From contig NZ_CP042306.1 of NCBI RefSeq assembly GCF_007859635.1, positions 62,001 to 126,000 on the forward strand: a DNA stretch of 64,000 bases, read 5' to 3'. Shown here one piece after another: positions 17,212 through 29,172 of the stretch. The notes below the pieces were generated by a model, which saw only the letters and a list, made by a program, of their open reading frames with translations, had not been told where the DNA came from and made no database searches. Positions within the stretch are counted from its first letter, which is position 1; every line of letters starts with the position of its first letter. The translations under genes were made by a program, and so were the position numbers. This DNA is from Sphingomonas panacisoli (GTDB lineage: Bacteria > Pseudomonadota > Alphaproteobacteria > Sphingomonadales > Sphingomonadaceae).

Positions 17212-18161
17212 TGCGCCGGGTGTCGATCCTGGCGGCGGCGGCCGGATTGGCGATCGCCGTCCCGCTGCTCGCGCAAAATTCGAAATTGCCGCAGCCGCCG
17301 CCGACCGATCCGGCCCTGGCGACGCCAGAGACGCTGGGGTTCAATTTCAACGACAACCGGATGACCGTGCCGGTATCGATCGGCGCTAGCGGGCCATATC
17401 GCTTCGTCATCGACACCGGCGCCGAGCGTACGGTGGTGTCGAGCGAACTCGCCGGCAGCCTCAATCTCGCCGCCGGTCGCCGCGTGCGCGTGACGACGAT
17501 GGCGGGGCAGAGCACGCTCAACACCTTCATGCTGCCCGCGCTCCAGGTTAGTCTGGTCAAGCCCGACACGATCGAAGCGCCCGCCGTCTCCGCCGTCAAT
17601 CTCGGCGCGCCGGGGATGCTGGGGATCGACGCGCTCAAAGGCCATGCCGTCGCGATCGATTTCGACCGCAACATGATGGAAGTGCGGCCGTCGTCGAAGC
17701 GCCGCAAGTCGGCCGGACCCGACGATATCGTAATCCGCGCAAAGAATCTCTACGGCCAGCTGATCGTCACCGACGCGACGTATAAGGGCCGCCGCATATC
17801 GGTGGTGATCGATACGGGATCGCCGGTCACGATCGGCAATCTGGCGATGCTGAAGCGCGTTCGGACCGAAAAATCGCTCGGTAATATCGGGCTGCTGTCG
17901 GTCACCGGCCAATGGCTGCAGGCCGATTACCGCGTGATCGACGAGCTGGAGATCGCCAAGATCGGGTTCCGCAGCGTGCCGATCGCGTTCGCCGATGCCC
18001 TGCCGTTCAAGCGCTTCGGCCTGACCGATACGCCCGCGCTGATGCTCGGCATGGACACGCTAAAGCTGTTTCGCCGCGTGCAGATCGACTTCGCCAATCG
18101 CGAGATTAGGCTGACGCTGCCCAAGGACGCGATCACGACGGGTCCGGTCACGACCGACTAG
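17211..18161 (+). CDS. Secreted two-domain retropepsin-like aspartic protease, paralogue 2
   Basis: A 316-residue paralogue of the preceding gene, with the same signal peptide plus two-domain layout. D-T-G occurs at Asp68 and Asp201, and the psi-loop equivalents are L-G-I-D-A-L and L-G-M-D-T-L. Shared segments such as L-G-A-P-G-M-L-G-I-D-A-L and F-R-R-V-x-I-D-F make common origin by tandem duplication clear. The ATG overlaps the upstream TGA (TGATG), implying translational coupling and equal dosage. A 64-base gap leads to an M20 peptidase gene in the same direction, so all three may be one peptidase operon. Confidence 0.8.
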   Translation: MRRVSILAAAAGLAIAVPLLAQNSKLPQPPPTDPALATPETLGFNFNDNRMTVPVSIGASGPYRFVIDTGAERTVVSSELAGSLNLAAGRRVRVTTMAGQSTLNTFMLPALQVSLVKPDTIEAPAVSAVNLGAPGMLGIDALKGHAVAIDFDRNMMEVRPSSKRRKSAGPDDIVIRAKNLYGQLIVTDATYKGRRISVVIDTGSPVTIGNLAMLKRVRTEKSLGNIGLLSVTGQWLQADYRVIDELEIAKIGFRSVPIAFADALPFKRFGLTDTPALMLGMDTLKLFRRVQIDFANREIRLTLPKDAITTGPVTTD

Positions 18162-18225
18162 CGACGGTTGCCACGGCGGCGGAATGCCGCTCTATTCCCG
18201 GCTCCAGATAGAACAGGGGGCGGAC

Positions 18226-19632
18226 ATGCGCGCATTGGGATGGATCGTCGCGACGGCGTTGGTCGGGCAATCGATGGGCGGTGCGGCGGCGCAGACCCGC
18301 CCCGATCAGCAGGCATTTTTCGGACTCTACAAGGAACTGGTCGAAACCAACACGGCGGTCGATGTCGGCGATTGCACCAAGGCCGCGGCGCAGATCGCCG
18401 CGCGGCTGAAGGCGGCGGGCTATGCCGATGCCGACATCGTCCAATTCTCGACCCCCGACCATCCCAAGGACGGCGGCCTCGTCGCGATCCTCAAAGGCAG
18501 CGACGCGAAGGCCAAGCCGATGCTGCTGCTCGGCCATATCGACGTCGTCGCGGCAAACCGCGCGGACTGGGTGCGCGATCCGTTCAAGCTGACCGAGGAA
18601 GGCGGCTATTATTACGGCCGCGGCACCGTCGACGACAAGGCGATGGCGGCGATCTGGGCCGACGCGATGATCCGATTCAAGCAATCGGGCTACAAGCCGA
18701 AGCGGACGATCAAGCTCGCGCTGACTTGCGGCGAGGAGACGACCTACGCGTTCAACGGCGCCGAATGGCTGGCTAAGAACAGGAAGGATCTGATCGCGGC
18801 CGAATTCGCGCTGAACGAGGGCGGCGGCGGGCGCTACAACGCCAAGGGCGAACGCGAATTGCTGGCGATCCAGGTCGGCGAAAAGGCGGCGCAGAACTTC
18901 ACCTTCACGACTACCAACCCCGGCGGACACAGCTCGCAACCAGTGCCCGACAACGCGATCTACGAGCTCGCCGACGCGATCAAGCGCGTCCAGGGCTATG
19001 AGTTCCCGGTCAAGTTCACCGACACGACGCGGGCATTCTTCGGCATGGTCGCGAAGGCGCCGACCACGCCGAAGCCGATGGCCGACGCGATCACGACCTT
19101 GCTCGCCAACCCCGACGATGCCGCGGCGAACAGGATCGTCAGCCTGGACAAGGCGCTGCATTCGACGCTGCGCACGACCTGCGTCGCGACCCTGCTCAAG
19201 GCCGGCCACGCCGAAAATGCGCTGCCGCAAAGCGCGACTGCCAACATCAATTGCCGCATCTTCCCGGGCGAGAGCGTCGACGGCACGCTCGCCAAGCTGA
19301 AGGAATTGGCTGGGCCGAAGGTCACGGTGACCGCCAACTCTCCGATCCGCCCGATCGGCATTCCGCCCAAGCTCGATCCCAAGATCACCGGGCCGATGAC
19401 GACGCTGGCCGCCAAATATTTCCCCGGCGTGCCGCTGTTGCCGACGATGTCGACCGGCGCGACCGACGGCATCTTCCTCGAAGCGATCGGCATTCCGGTC
19501 TACGGCGCGCCGGGGGTCTTCGTCGACAGCGATTTCAGCGGCGTGCACGGCCTGAACGAGCGGATCCGGGTGGAGTCGCTCTATGCCGGGCGGGACTATC
19601 TGTACGATCTGGTGAAGGCGTATGCGGGCTAG
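18226..19632 (+). CDS. Secreted M20/M25/M40 family metallopeptidase
   Basis: A 468-residue dizinc peptidase with a signal peptide ending near G-A-A-A-Q (residue 24). Zinc and catalytic motifs are L-L-G-H-I-D-V-V, Y-G-R-G-T-V-D-D-K and T-C-G-E-E-T, with a dimerisation domain inserted after them. It probably trims peptides or hydrolyses N-acyl amino acids in the periplasm. ATG 18226 follows CAGGGGGCGG. It lies downstream of the two aspartic proteases in the same orientation. Confidence 0.9.
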   Translation: MRALGWIVATALVGQSMGGAAAQTRPDQQAFFGLYKELVETNTAVDVGDCTKAAAQIAARLKAAGYADADIVQFSTPDHPKDGGLVAILKGSDAKAKPMLLLGHIDVVAANRADWVRDPFKLTEEGGYYYGRGTVDDKAMAAIWADAMIRFKQSGYKPKRTIKLALTCGEETTYAFNGAEWLAKNRKDLIAAEFALNEGGGGRYNAKGERELLAIQVGEKAAQNFTFTTTNPGGHSSQPVPDNAIYELADAIKRVQGYEFPVKFTDTTRAFFGMVAKAPTTPKPMADAITTLLANPDDAAANRIVSLDKALHSTLRTTCVATLLKAGHAENALPQSATANINCRIFPGESVDGTLAKLKELAGPKVTVTANSPIRPIGIPPKLDPKITGPMTTLAAKYFPGVPLLPTMSTGATDGIFLEAIGIPVYGAPGVFVDSDFSGVHGLNERIRVESLYAGRDYLYDLVKAYAG

Positions 19633-19642
19633 GCTCGGCGCA

Positions 19643-19733
19643 GCGGAATAGCGCCGCTATTCCGCGTCCCGGCGGCGAGTGCGGCCGGCGATGCAACCGG
19701 CATCGGCCGACGGCGCGAATTTACTTCGCGCCG
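19643..19733. terminator. Hairpins between M20 peptidase and kup
   Basis: Between two convergent stops lie a 10-base perfect stem GCGGAATAGC/GCTATTCCGC with a 3-base loop (19643-19665) and a 9-base perfect stem CGGCGCGAA/TTCGCGCCG with a 5-base loop (19711-19733). Neither has a long T-run. They may serve as paired or bidirectional terminators. Confidence 0.5.
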
Positions 19734-19744
19734 GCTTCCCAAGT

Positions 19745-21676
19745 CTAAACGGTCACCTGTTCGCCCAATTCCAGCACCTTCCCCGGCGGGATGCGCAGGA
19801 AGTCGGTCGGATCGCTGGCGTTGCGCTGCAGGAACATGAAGATGCGGTCCTGCCATAGCGGCATGCCGACGTCCGCATCGGCCTTCAGCGTGTTGCGACC
19901 GATGAAATAGCTCGCTTTCATGGGGTCTAGCGCGAGCAAACCGGCCTTCGCCGCGACCGCCAAATCGTGCGGCACGTCGGGACTTTCCATGAACCCGTAG
20001 CGGAGCACGACGACGCTGAAATTGTCGTCCAGGCGCTTGATGTCGAACCGGTCGTCGGCATCGACATAGGGCATGTCGCTGGTCTTCACCGACGCGATCA
20101 GGTTGGTCGCGTGCAACACTTTGTTGTGCTTGAGGTTGTGGAGCAGCGCGCCGGGCGCCGCGGTCGGCGTGCCGGTCAGGAAGATCGCGGTACCCTCGAC
20201 GCGCTCGGGCGAACGGCGCGCCAAGGCGGCGGCGAGGTCGGCGAGCGGGACGCTCTGGCGCTGTTCGAAGGTGCGGACGATCGACTTGCCGCGGACCCAG
20301 GTAAAGATCGTGAAGCCGATTACGGCCGCGATCACCAGCGGCACCCAGCCCCCTTCGATCACGCGCAGGATGTTCGCGCCGAAGAAGATCAGGTCGAGCG
20401 TCAGGAACGGCAGGATCAGCAGCAGTGCCCAGGGGCGCGACCAGCGCCAGCGATGCCGCACGACGATGTACGCCAGGCACGTCGTCACCACCATCGTGCC
20501 GGTCACCGCGATTCCGTATGCCGCGGCCATCGCCGACGAGGTGCGGAACTGGATCACCAGCACCAGGATACCGATCAGCAGCAGCCAGTTGACCGTCGGC
20601 AGATAGATCTGCCCGGCATAATCGGCCGAAGTGTTGCGCACGCGCAGTCGCGGCAGGAAGCCGAGCTGTACCGCTTGTTGGGTCAGCGAATAAGCGCCGG
20701 TGATGACGGCCTGGCTGGCGATGATCGTCGCCAGCATCGCCAGCACGATCAGCCACGGCCGCAACGCCTCGGGCGCCATCAGGAAGAACCAGTCGGCATT
20801 GACGAAAGGTTGGCCCGCCGCCTGCAGCGCCTCCATCTTGTTGAGCGCATAGGCACCCTGGCCGAGATAATTGAGCACCAGCGCGGGGCCCGCCAGCGCA
20901 AACCAGGCGAGCCGGATCGGCGCCGGCCCGAAATGCCCCATGTCCGCGGTCAGCGCCTCCGCCCCGGTCACCGTCAGGAACACCGCGCCGAGCACGAACA
21001 GCCCCAGCGTACCGTGGCTCAGCAGGAAATATACCGCCTCCAGCGGGTTGAACGCCCACAGGATGCCGGGCTCGTCGGCGATGTGCCACAGTCCCAGCCC
21101 GCCGATCACGACGAACCACAGGATACAGATTGGGCCGAACAGCTTCGACACGCGCTCGGTCCCGCGCGACTGGATCAGGAACAGGCCGATCAGGATGCCC
21201 ATGGTGATCAGGATGATCTGCGTCTCGTTCACCGCGTTGGTCGCACCCGGAAGCGTCCGCAGGCCCTCCACGGCCGACAGCACCGACAGCGCCGGGGTGA
21301 TCATCGCGTCGCCGTAGAACAGCGCCGCACCCGCCGCGCCGAGCACGATCGCGGTGCGCGAGCGCCAACCGAGTGCCTTTCGCGCGAGCGCCGCCAGTGC
21401 CAGCACGCCACCCTCGCCGCGATTGTTCGCGCGCATCAGGAACGTCACGTATTTGACCGAGACGATCAGGAACAGCGACCAGAGCGCCAGGCTCAGCACG
21501 CCGAGCACTTCATCCTTGACCAGCCCGTCCGATGCGGCCTGACCCAACGCCTCGCGGAACGCGTAGAGCGGGCTGGTGCCGATATCGCCGAACACGACGC
21601 CGATCGCGCCGATGCTAAGCGCGATGAGCGCGGATTTTGAAAGTTGAACCGTCTTGGGGGACGACATGGAGGACAT
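19745..21676 (-). CDS. kup: Low-affinity potassium uptake protein Kup
   Basis: A 643-residue KUP/HAK/KT family potassium-proton symporter. About twelve membrane helices occupy residues 15-465, beginning with the characteristic G-A-I-G-V-V-F-G-D-I-G-T-S-P-L-Y-A segment, and a soluble C-terminal domain follows. Kup imports potassium at the inner membrane, especially at low pH or under osmotic stress. Length is typical. The start at 21676 was chosen over an ATG three codons later; both precede the conserved region. It diverges from the PdeM gene. Confidence 0.95.
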   Translation of the reverse strand: MSSMSSPKTVQLSKSALIALSIGAIGVVFGDIGTSPLYAFREALGQAASDGLVKDEVLGVLSLALWSLFLIVSVKYVTFLMRANNRGEGGVLALAALARKALGWRSRTAIVLGAAGAALFYGDAMITPALSVLSAVEGLRTLPGATNAVNETQIILITMGILIGLFLIQSRGTERVSKLFGPICILWFVVIGGLGLWHIADEPGILWAFNPLEAVYFLLSHGTLGLFVLGAVFLTVTGAEALTADMGHFGPAPIRLAWFALAGPALVLNYLGQGAYALNKMEALQAAGQPFVNADWFFLMAPEALRPWLIVLAMLATIIASQAVITGAYSLTQQAVQLGFLPRLRVRNTSADYAGQIYLPTVNWLLLIGILVLVIQFRTSSAMAAAYGIAVTGTMVVTTCLAYIVVRHRWRWSRPWALLLILPFLTLDLIFFGANILRVIEGGWVPLVIAAVIGFTIFTWVRGKSIVRTFEQRQSVPLADLAAALARRSPERVEGTAIFLTGTPTAAPGALLHNLKHNKVLHATNLIASVKTSDMPYVDADDRFDIKRLDDNFSVVVLRYGFMESPDVPHDLAVAAKAGLLALDPMKASYFIGRNTLKADADVGMPLWQDRIFMFLQRNASDPTDFLRIPPGKVLELGEQVTV

Positions 21677-21789
21677 GGCCTACCGGAATGGACGGCGCGC
21701 TTTACGCCTGTTTTAGGGCCGATCAAGCGGAATTTGTTGCAATGCCGCAAGCCGTTGATCGTGCCGCGATAATACGGCATTGGCGGGAT

Positions 21790-22452
21790 ATGGTTCCCTT
21801 TTCGTTCGCCGGCCATCAACTTGCCGCGTTGCCCGAAGGCGCGCTGTACTGGCCGGCGCGACGCGCGTTGATCCTGGCCGACCTCCATTTCGAGAAGGCG
21901 AGCTGGTTCGCGAGCTTCGGCCAAATGCTGCCGCCGTACGACAGCGCGGCGACGCTGACCGCGATCGAAGCGGTGGTCGGGGCGACCGATCCGGTCGAGA
22001 TCTGGTGCCTGGGCGACAGCTTCCACGACTCGCGCGGGTGCGACCGGCTTCCAGACGCCGAGCAAGCGCGGTTACGCGCGCTGACCGCGGCGCATCGCTG
22101 GACGTGGATCGTCGGCAATCACGATTCGGCGATCGGCAATCCGTGCGGCGGCGTCGTGATCGACGATGCGGTGGTCGACGGCCTGGTATTGCGCCACGAA
22201 GCCGACCGCCGCGATCCGCGCCCCGAACTGTCGGGGCATTTCCACCCCAAACTCCGCGTCCGTGTACGCGGACGGTTGGTGTCGCGGCGCTGCTTCGTCG
22301 CGACCGACAGCAAGCTGATCCTGCCGGCGTTCGGCGCGCTGACGGGCGGGCTGGACATCCACCATCCCGAAATCATTCGGGCGGTCGGCCGCGACGGCGA
22401 GGCGCTGGTGCCGCTGGCCGACCGGTTGTTGAGATTTCCCTTGGCAGCCTGA
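21790..22452 (+). CDS. pdeM: Ligase-associated phosphoesterase PdeM
   Basis: A 220-residue calcineurin-like phosphoesterase of the ligase-associated type. Metal motifs appear in order: L-A-D-L-H-F-E-K (Asp31, His33), L-G-D-S-F-H-D, V-G-N-H-D and S-G-H-F-H-P. The L-H-F-E-K-A-S segment is characteristic of this group rather than of general metallophosphatases. It is the fourth member of the ligase-helicase-exonuclease-phosphoesterase set present in this window. ATG 21790 is used; the open frame upstream overlaps kup. It converges with msrA across a palindromic repeat. Confidence 0.85.
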   Translation: MVPFSFAGHQLAALPEGALYWPARRALILADLHFEKASWFASFGQMLPPYDSAATLTAIEAVVGATDPVEIWCLGDSFHDSRGCDRLPDAEQARLRALTAAHRWTWIVGNHDSAIGNPCGGVVIDDAVVDGLVLRHEADRRDPRPELSGHFHPKLRVRVRGRLVSRRCFVATDSKLILPAFGALTGGLDIHHPEIIRAVGRDGEALVPLADRLLRFPLAA

Positions 22453-22453
22453 C

Positions 22454-22530
22454 CCGTGCTCCTGCGAAGGCAGGAGCCTAGGGTTGTGCAGCGCGAACTA
22501 TCCTGGGCTCCTGCCTTCGCAGGAGCACGG
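22454..22530. repeat. Palindromic intergenic repeat, family A copy 1
   Basis: Two 25-base arms (22454-22478 and 22506-22530) are exact reverse complements of each other, and each also contains a smaller palindrome, CTCCTGCGAA...GGCAGGAG. The same arm sequence, with few changes, recurs at 55962-56051. It fills the gap between the convergent pdeM and msrA genes and could terminate both. Confidence 0.8.
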
Positions 22531-22532
22531 CG

Positions 22533-23192
22533 TTATTTCGCCAACTGCGGAAACGCCGTCTTGAACGCCGCGACCTTGGGCTTGTCCCAGCTCACGATGT
22601 ACGGATGGTTCGGGTTCTTGTCGTAGAACCGCTGGTGATAGTCCTCCGCCGGGAAGAAGCGGCCGGTTTCCAGCTTGGTCACGATCGGGCGCGGGAACGC
22701 CTTGGCGGCCGTCAGCTGCGCGATATACGCCGCCGCGACGCCGCGCTGCGCGTCGTTCTGCGGGAAGATCGCCGACCGGTAGCTCGGGCCGGCGTCCGGC
22801 CCCTGACGATTGAGCGAGGTCGGGTCGGTCGCGATCGAGAAATAGACGCGCAACAGGGTGCCGTAGCTGACGACGCGCGGATCGTAGGTGATCCGCACCG
22901 CCTCGGCATGGCCGGTGGTCTCGGTCGATACCTGGTCGTAGGTCGCGGTCGCCGCGGTGCCGCCGGCATAGCCCGACGTCACGCCGGTCACGCCCTTCAC
23001 CCGCTCGAACACCGCCGACACGCCCCAGAAGCACCCGCCGGCGAACACGGCGACGCGCGGTGCGGCGGTCGGCGTGACGTCACGCGCTGGGGCGGGGATG
23101 GCGACGGCGCGCTCGGGAGCGGCGCTGGTGTGTCCCGCCGCGAAGGCGATGGCGCCCGTCAGCGCGAGGCTCAATAATGTCGTCTTGATCAT
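22533..23192 (-). CDS. msrA: Exported peptide-methionine (S)-S-oxide reductase MsrA
   Basis: A 219-residue MsrA with an N-terminal signal peptide (hydrophobic residues about 5-24, A-x-A site) before the catalytic domain. The active-site motif F-A-G-G-C-F-W-G is at about residues 50-57, followed by G-Y-A-G-G and the conserved H-A-E-A-V-R-I-T-Y-D-P. It repairs oxidised methionine. The signal peptide places this copy in the periplasm, unlike the cytoplasmic E. coli enzyme. A small membrane-protein gene lies just upstream on the same strand. Confidence 0.93.
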   Translation of the reverse strand: MIKTTLLSLALTGAIAFAAGHTSAAPERAVAIPAPARDVTPTAAPRVAVFAGGCFWGVSAVFERVKGVTGVTSGYAGGTAATATYDQVSTETTGHAEAVRITYDPRVVSYGTLLRVYFSIATDPTSLNRQGPDAGPSYRSAIFPQNDAQRGVAAAYIAQLTAAKAFPRPIVTKLETGRFFPAEDYHQRFYDKNPNHPYIVSWDKPKVAAFKTAFPQLAK

Positions 23193-23254
23193 GGTCGTCG
23201 GCTCCGGAGTTCCTTTGAATATAGGAACGGCCCGGCCGCGGCCAAGGATGCGCG

Positions 23255-23392
23255 TCAGCGCTGCGCTTCGATCGCGGTCGGCGCTGACACCGTCTCGGCG
23301 GTTGCCGGATGGAGCGCCATGACGCCGAGCCCGCCCAGCGCGAACCCGCCGAGGAAACGCCACAGCATCGCGGATTTGAGGATGGCTTTCAT
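23255..23392 (-). CDS. Small putative membrane or secreted protein (45 aa)
   Basis: A 45-residue frame starts with M-K-A-I-L-K, has a hydrophobic glycine-rich helix at about residues 9-28 and ends in a polar tail. It lies 62 bases upstream of msrA on the same strand. A purine-rich GACAAGAGAC sequence precedes the ATG. The pattern of positive N-terminus, hydrophobic segment and short tail is what a real small inner-membrane protein or a tiny exported peptide would show. I do not recognise a family. Confidence 0.45.
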   Translation of the reverse strand: MKAILKSAMLWRFLGGFALGGLGVMALHPATAETVSAPTAIEAQR

Positions 23393-23519
23393 GTCTCTTG
23401 TCCCTTCACGCAGCTCAAATCGGCGCGTCCCCGCGCCGCTTCAACCATCAATGCGTGAACATTAGGTTTCCGGGACTGAACCAATCGTTGCGCAGCCGTT
23501 CATCGGCCAGCAGGAATGG

Positions 23520-26571
<3,052 letters not shown>

Positions 26572-26613
26572 GCCCTGCTTGCCCGCATTGCGCCGGTTGC
26601 CTAGGTCTCACCC

Positions 26614-27276
26614 ATGACCGAGCCCAGCCAGCCGCTCCGCGCGGCGATCATTCCCGTCACGCCGCTCCAGCAGAATTGCACGCTCCTGTGGTGCACGAAG
26701 ACGATGCGCGGCGCGTTCGTCGATCCCGGCGGCGACTTGCCGATGCTCAAGTCGGCGATGGAGAAATACGGCGTCACGATCGAGAAGATCCTGATCACTC
26801 ATGGGCATTTTGATCATGCGGCGGGCGCGGCGCAGCTGGCGGAAGATCTCGGCGTTCCGATCGAAGGGCCGCATCCGGACGACAATTGGCTGATCGAGAA
26901 GCTCGGCGAGGACGGCGTGCAATACGGCATACCGGGGCGGTCGTTCGTTCCTGCGCGCTGGCTCGACCAGGGCGACGAGGTGACGGTCGGCGAGGTGACG
27001 TTCGCGGTGCATCACACGCCGGGCCACACGCCCGGTCACGTCGTGTTCCACAACGCCGACTCGAAGCTCGCGATCGTCGGCGACGTGCTGTTCCAGGGAT
27101 CGATCGGCCGCACCGATTTCCCGCGGGGGGACCACAACCAGCTGATCAATTCGATCGTCACGCGGCTGTGGCCGATGGGCGACGATACCGTGTTCCTGCC
27201 CGGCCACGGCCAGCCGAGCACCTTCGCGCAGGAACGCGCGAGCAACCCGTTCGTCGCCGATTCGGTCTTGGCCTAA
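26614..27276 (+). CDS. MBL-fold metallo-hydrolase (glyoxalase II-like)
   Basis: A 220-residue metallo-beta-lactamase-fold hydrolase. The zinc motif T-H-G-H-F-D-H-A-A-G is at about residues 61-70, with the later H-T-P-G-H-T-P-G-H and L-F-Q-G-S-I-G-R-T-D elements typical of the YcbL/GloB-like branch. Possible roles are hydroxyacylglutathione or other thioester hydrolysis. It diverges from pabB-C. Its TAA stop overlaps the stop of the convergent MAPEG gene by four bases. Confidence 0.88.
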   Translation: MTEPSQPLRAAIIPVTPLQQNCTLLWCTKTMRGAFVDPGGDLPMLKSAMEKYGVTIEKILITHGHFDHAAGAAQLAEDLGVPIEGPHPDDNWLIEKLGEDGVQYGIPGRSFVPARWLDQGDEVTVGEVTFAVHHTPGHTPGHVVFHNADSKLAIVGDVLFQGSIGRTDFPRGDHNQLINSIVTRLWPMGDDTVFLPGHGQPSTFAQERASNPFVADSVLA

Positions 27277-27719
27277 CCGCGCGCGGGTGGCGCGCCGATG
27301 ATGATCGGACTGGCATCGGGCTTCTCGGCGGCGCCCTGGTAGCCGATCGCCAGCGCCCAGCCCGACAAAGCGAGCAACACCACCAGCGTCGTGATTGCGC
27401 CGATCCGGCGGAGGATGCGTGGCGCGGTCGGGTCCATGCCGATCCCGTGGCACAACCGCGCCAGCGTGAACGCGATGCCCAGCCCCCACAGCCACAGGCT
27501 GGGGCCGCGCGCGAGTTCGATCAGCGCGATCAGGATCAGGACGAAGGGCGCATATTCGACGAAATTGGTGTGCGCCCGGGTGCGGGCGACTACGGCCTCA
27601 CTGCCGCCGTCGCCGAGCCAGACGTTGTTCTTCGACCGCACTTGCGTGACGCGAACCGCCAGCCAGATGTTGATCAGTCCCGCCGCGGCGGCCATCACGA
27701 GCGTTATCGGCAGGATCAT
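27273..27719 (-). CDS. MAPEG family membrane protein
   Basis: A 148-residue protein with four membrane segments and the MAPEG pattern: an N-terminal helix, R-V-T-Q-V-R-S-K, then R-A-H-T-N-F-V-E-Y-A-P and a later R-L-C-H-G-I-G. MAPEG proteins bind glutathione at the membrane interface; bacterial members have uncertain roles, including detoxification. Its position next to a glyoxalase II-like hydrolase would suit glutathione chemistry, but that link is inference. Confidence 0.87.
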   Translation of the reverse strand: MILPITLVMAAAAGLINIWLAVRVTQVRSKNNVWLGDGGSEAVVARTRAHTNFVEYAPFVLILIALIELARGPSLWLWGLGIAFTLARLCHGIGMDPTAPRILRRIGAITTLVVLLALSGWALAIGYQGAAEKPDASPIIIGAPPARG

Positions 27720-27917
27720 GTCGGGCTCCCCTTGTTATGGCGGGACCGTGCCACCGGGCGCTTCGGGTTGCAACGGCGCGACAATTCGGTATAGGCGCAC
27801 GCTTCGCGATTCAGCCCGCCGATTTGTGCCGCGCGCCGACCCGTCGGTTGCGCGGTTCGTGTTCCGGGCCTAATCGTCCTGATCAATTCGATTTTGTCTT
27901 AGAAGGTTGTCGCCGCA

Positions 27918-28097
27918 ATGGCCGTTCCAAAACGCAAAACTTCGCCCTCGCGTCGTGGCATGCGCCGCGCGCACGATTCGTTGTCGGTCGAGGCATTCCA
28001 GGAATGCCCAAACTGCGGCGAGCTGAAGCGTCCCCACAACCTTTGCGGGTCGTGCGGGCACTATAACGGCCGCGAGATCGTTTCGGTCGAAGGCTGA
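27918..28097 (+). CDS. rpmF: 50S ribosomal protein L32
   Basis: A 59-residue L32. It begins [17 protein letters not shown] and has four cysteines in two C-x-x-C pairs (E-C-P-N-C-G and L-C-G-S-C-G), the zinc-binding form. Length and both halves are canonical. It is the first gene of rpmF-plsX-fabH-ihfA-merR, a well-known alphaproteobacterial order that links ribosome and fatty-acid synthesis. The 198 bases upstream show no gene. Confidence 0.97.
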   Translation: MAVPKRKTSPSRRGMRRAHDSLSVEAFQECPNCGELKRPHNLCGSCGHYNGREIVSVEG

Positions 28098-28116
28098 CCG
28101 TAAAGAGGAATAGAAC

Positions 28117-29172
28117 GTGACCACCGGCTCCTGGATCGCCGTCGACGCAATGGGCGGTGACGAGGGGCTGGCGGTGATGCTGGCGGGTGTCGCGGAAGCG
28201 CGGCGTCGCTATGACGGCACGCATTTCTTCCTGGTCGGTGACGAGGCGCGGATCGCCGAGGGGCTGAAGAAGCACCCCAACCTCACCGCCAATTCGGAAA
28301 TCGTCCACGCGCCCGATGTGATTCGCGGCGACGAGAAGCCGGGCGCCGCCTTGCGCCGCGCCAAGACGACGTCGATGGGCGTCGCGATCGATCTGGTGAA
28401 GCAGGGCCGCGCCGCCGCCGCAGTGTCGTCGGGCAATACCGGCGCGCTGATGGCGATGGCGAAACTGTCGCTGCGTACGATGAAAGGCATCGATCGCCCC
28501 GCGCTCGCCGGACTGATGCCGAGCCTCGGCAAGCACGACACCGTGGTCCTCGATCTCGGCGCCAACACCGAGTGCGACGCGCGCAATCTCGAGGAATTCG
28601 CGATCATGGGCGCCGCTTATGCGCGGACCATGCTCGACCTCAAAAGCCCGAAGGTAGCGTTGCTCAACATCGGCACCGAGGACATGAAGGGCACCGATGA
28701 GATCCGCGAAGCCGCCGCCGCTTTGCGCGCCGCGACGCACCTGCCGCTGACGTTCGAAGGGTTCATCGAGGGCGACAAATTGTCGCGCGGCGATGTCGAC
28801 GTGATCGTGTGCGACGGCTTTTCCGGGAACGTCGCGCTCAAGACCGCGGAAGGGACGGCGCGGTTCGTCGCCGACCTGCTGCGCATCGCTTTTTCGAGTT
28901 CGGTGCGGTCGAAGATCGGCTTCCTGATCTCGCGCCCGGCGACGGCGCTGCTGCGCGATCGGCTCGACCCCAACAATCATAACGGCGCGGTCTTTCTCGG
29001 CCTCAACGGCCTGGTCGTGAAGAGCCATGGCGGCGCCAACGAGACCGGTGTCGCCAACGCGATCGCGGTCGCGGCGAAGAGCGTGCGCGACGACCTCGCG
29101 ACCAAGATCGCCGAGGACCTCCAGCATTTCGCCCAGACGATGCCCGCAGAAACCGCCGAGGCCGCGGCATGA
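28117..29172 (+). CDS. plsX: Phosphate acyltransferase PlsX
   Basis: A 351-residue PlsX, which converts acyl-ACP to acyl phosphate for phospholipid synthesis. Diagnostic segments are I-A-V-D-A-M-G-G-D at the N-terminus, [18 protein letters not shown] and the late S-H-G-G-A-N. The start is GTG at 28117, preceded by AAAGAGGAA. The stop overlaps the fabH start (ATGA), so the two are translationally coupled. Confidence 0.96.
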   Translation: MTTGSWIAVDAMGGDEGLAVMLAGVAEARRRYDGTHFFLVGDEARIAEGLKKHPNLTANSEIVHAPDVIRGDEKPGAALRRAKTTSMGVAIDLVKQGRAAAAVSSGNTGALMAMAKLSLRTMKGIDRPALAGLMPSLGKHDTVVLDLGANTECDARNLEEFAIMGAAYARTMLDLKSPKVALLNIGTEDMKGTDEIREAAAALRAATHLPLTFEGFIEGDKLSRGDVDVIVCDGFSGNVALKTAEGTARFVADLLRIAFSSSVRSKIGFLISRPATALLRDRLDPNNHNGAVFLGLNGLVVKSHGGANETGVANAIAVAAKSVRDDLATKIAEDLQHFAQTMPAETAEAAA

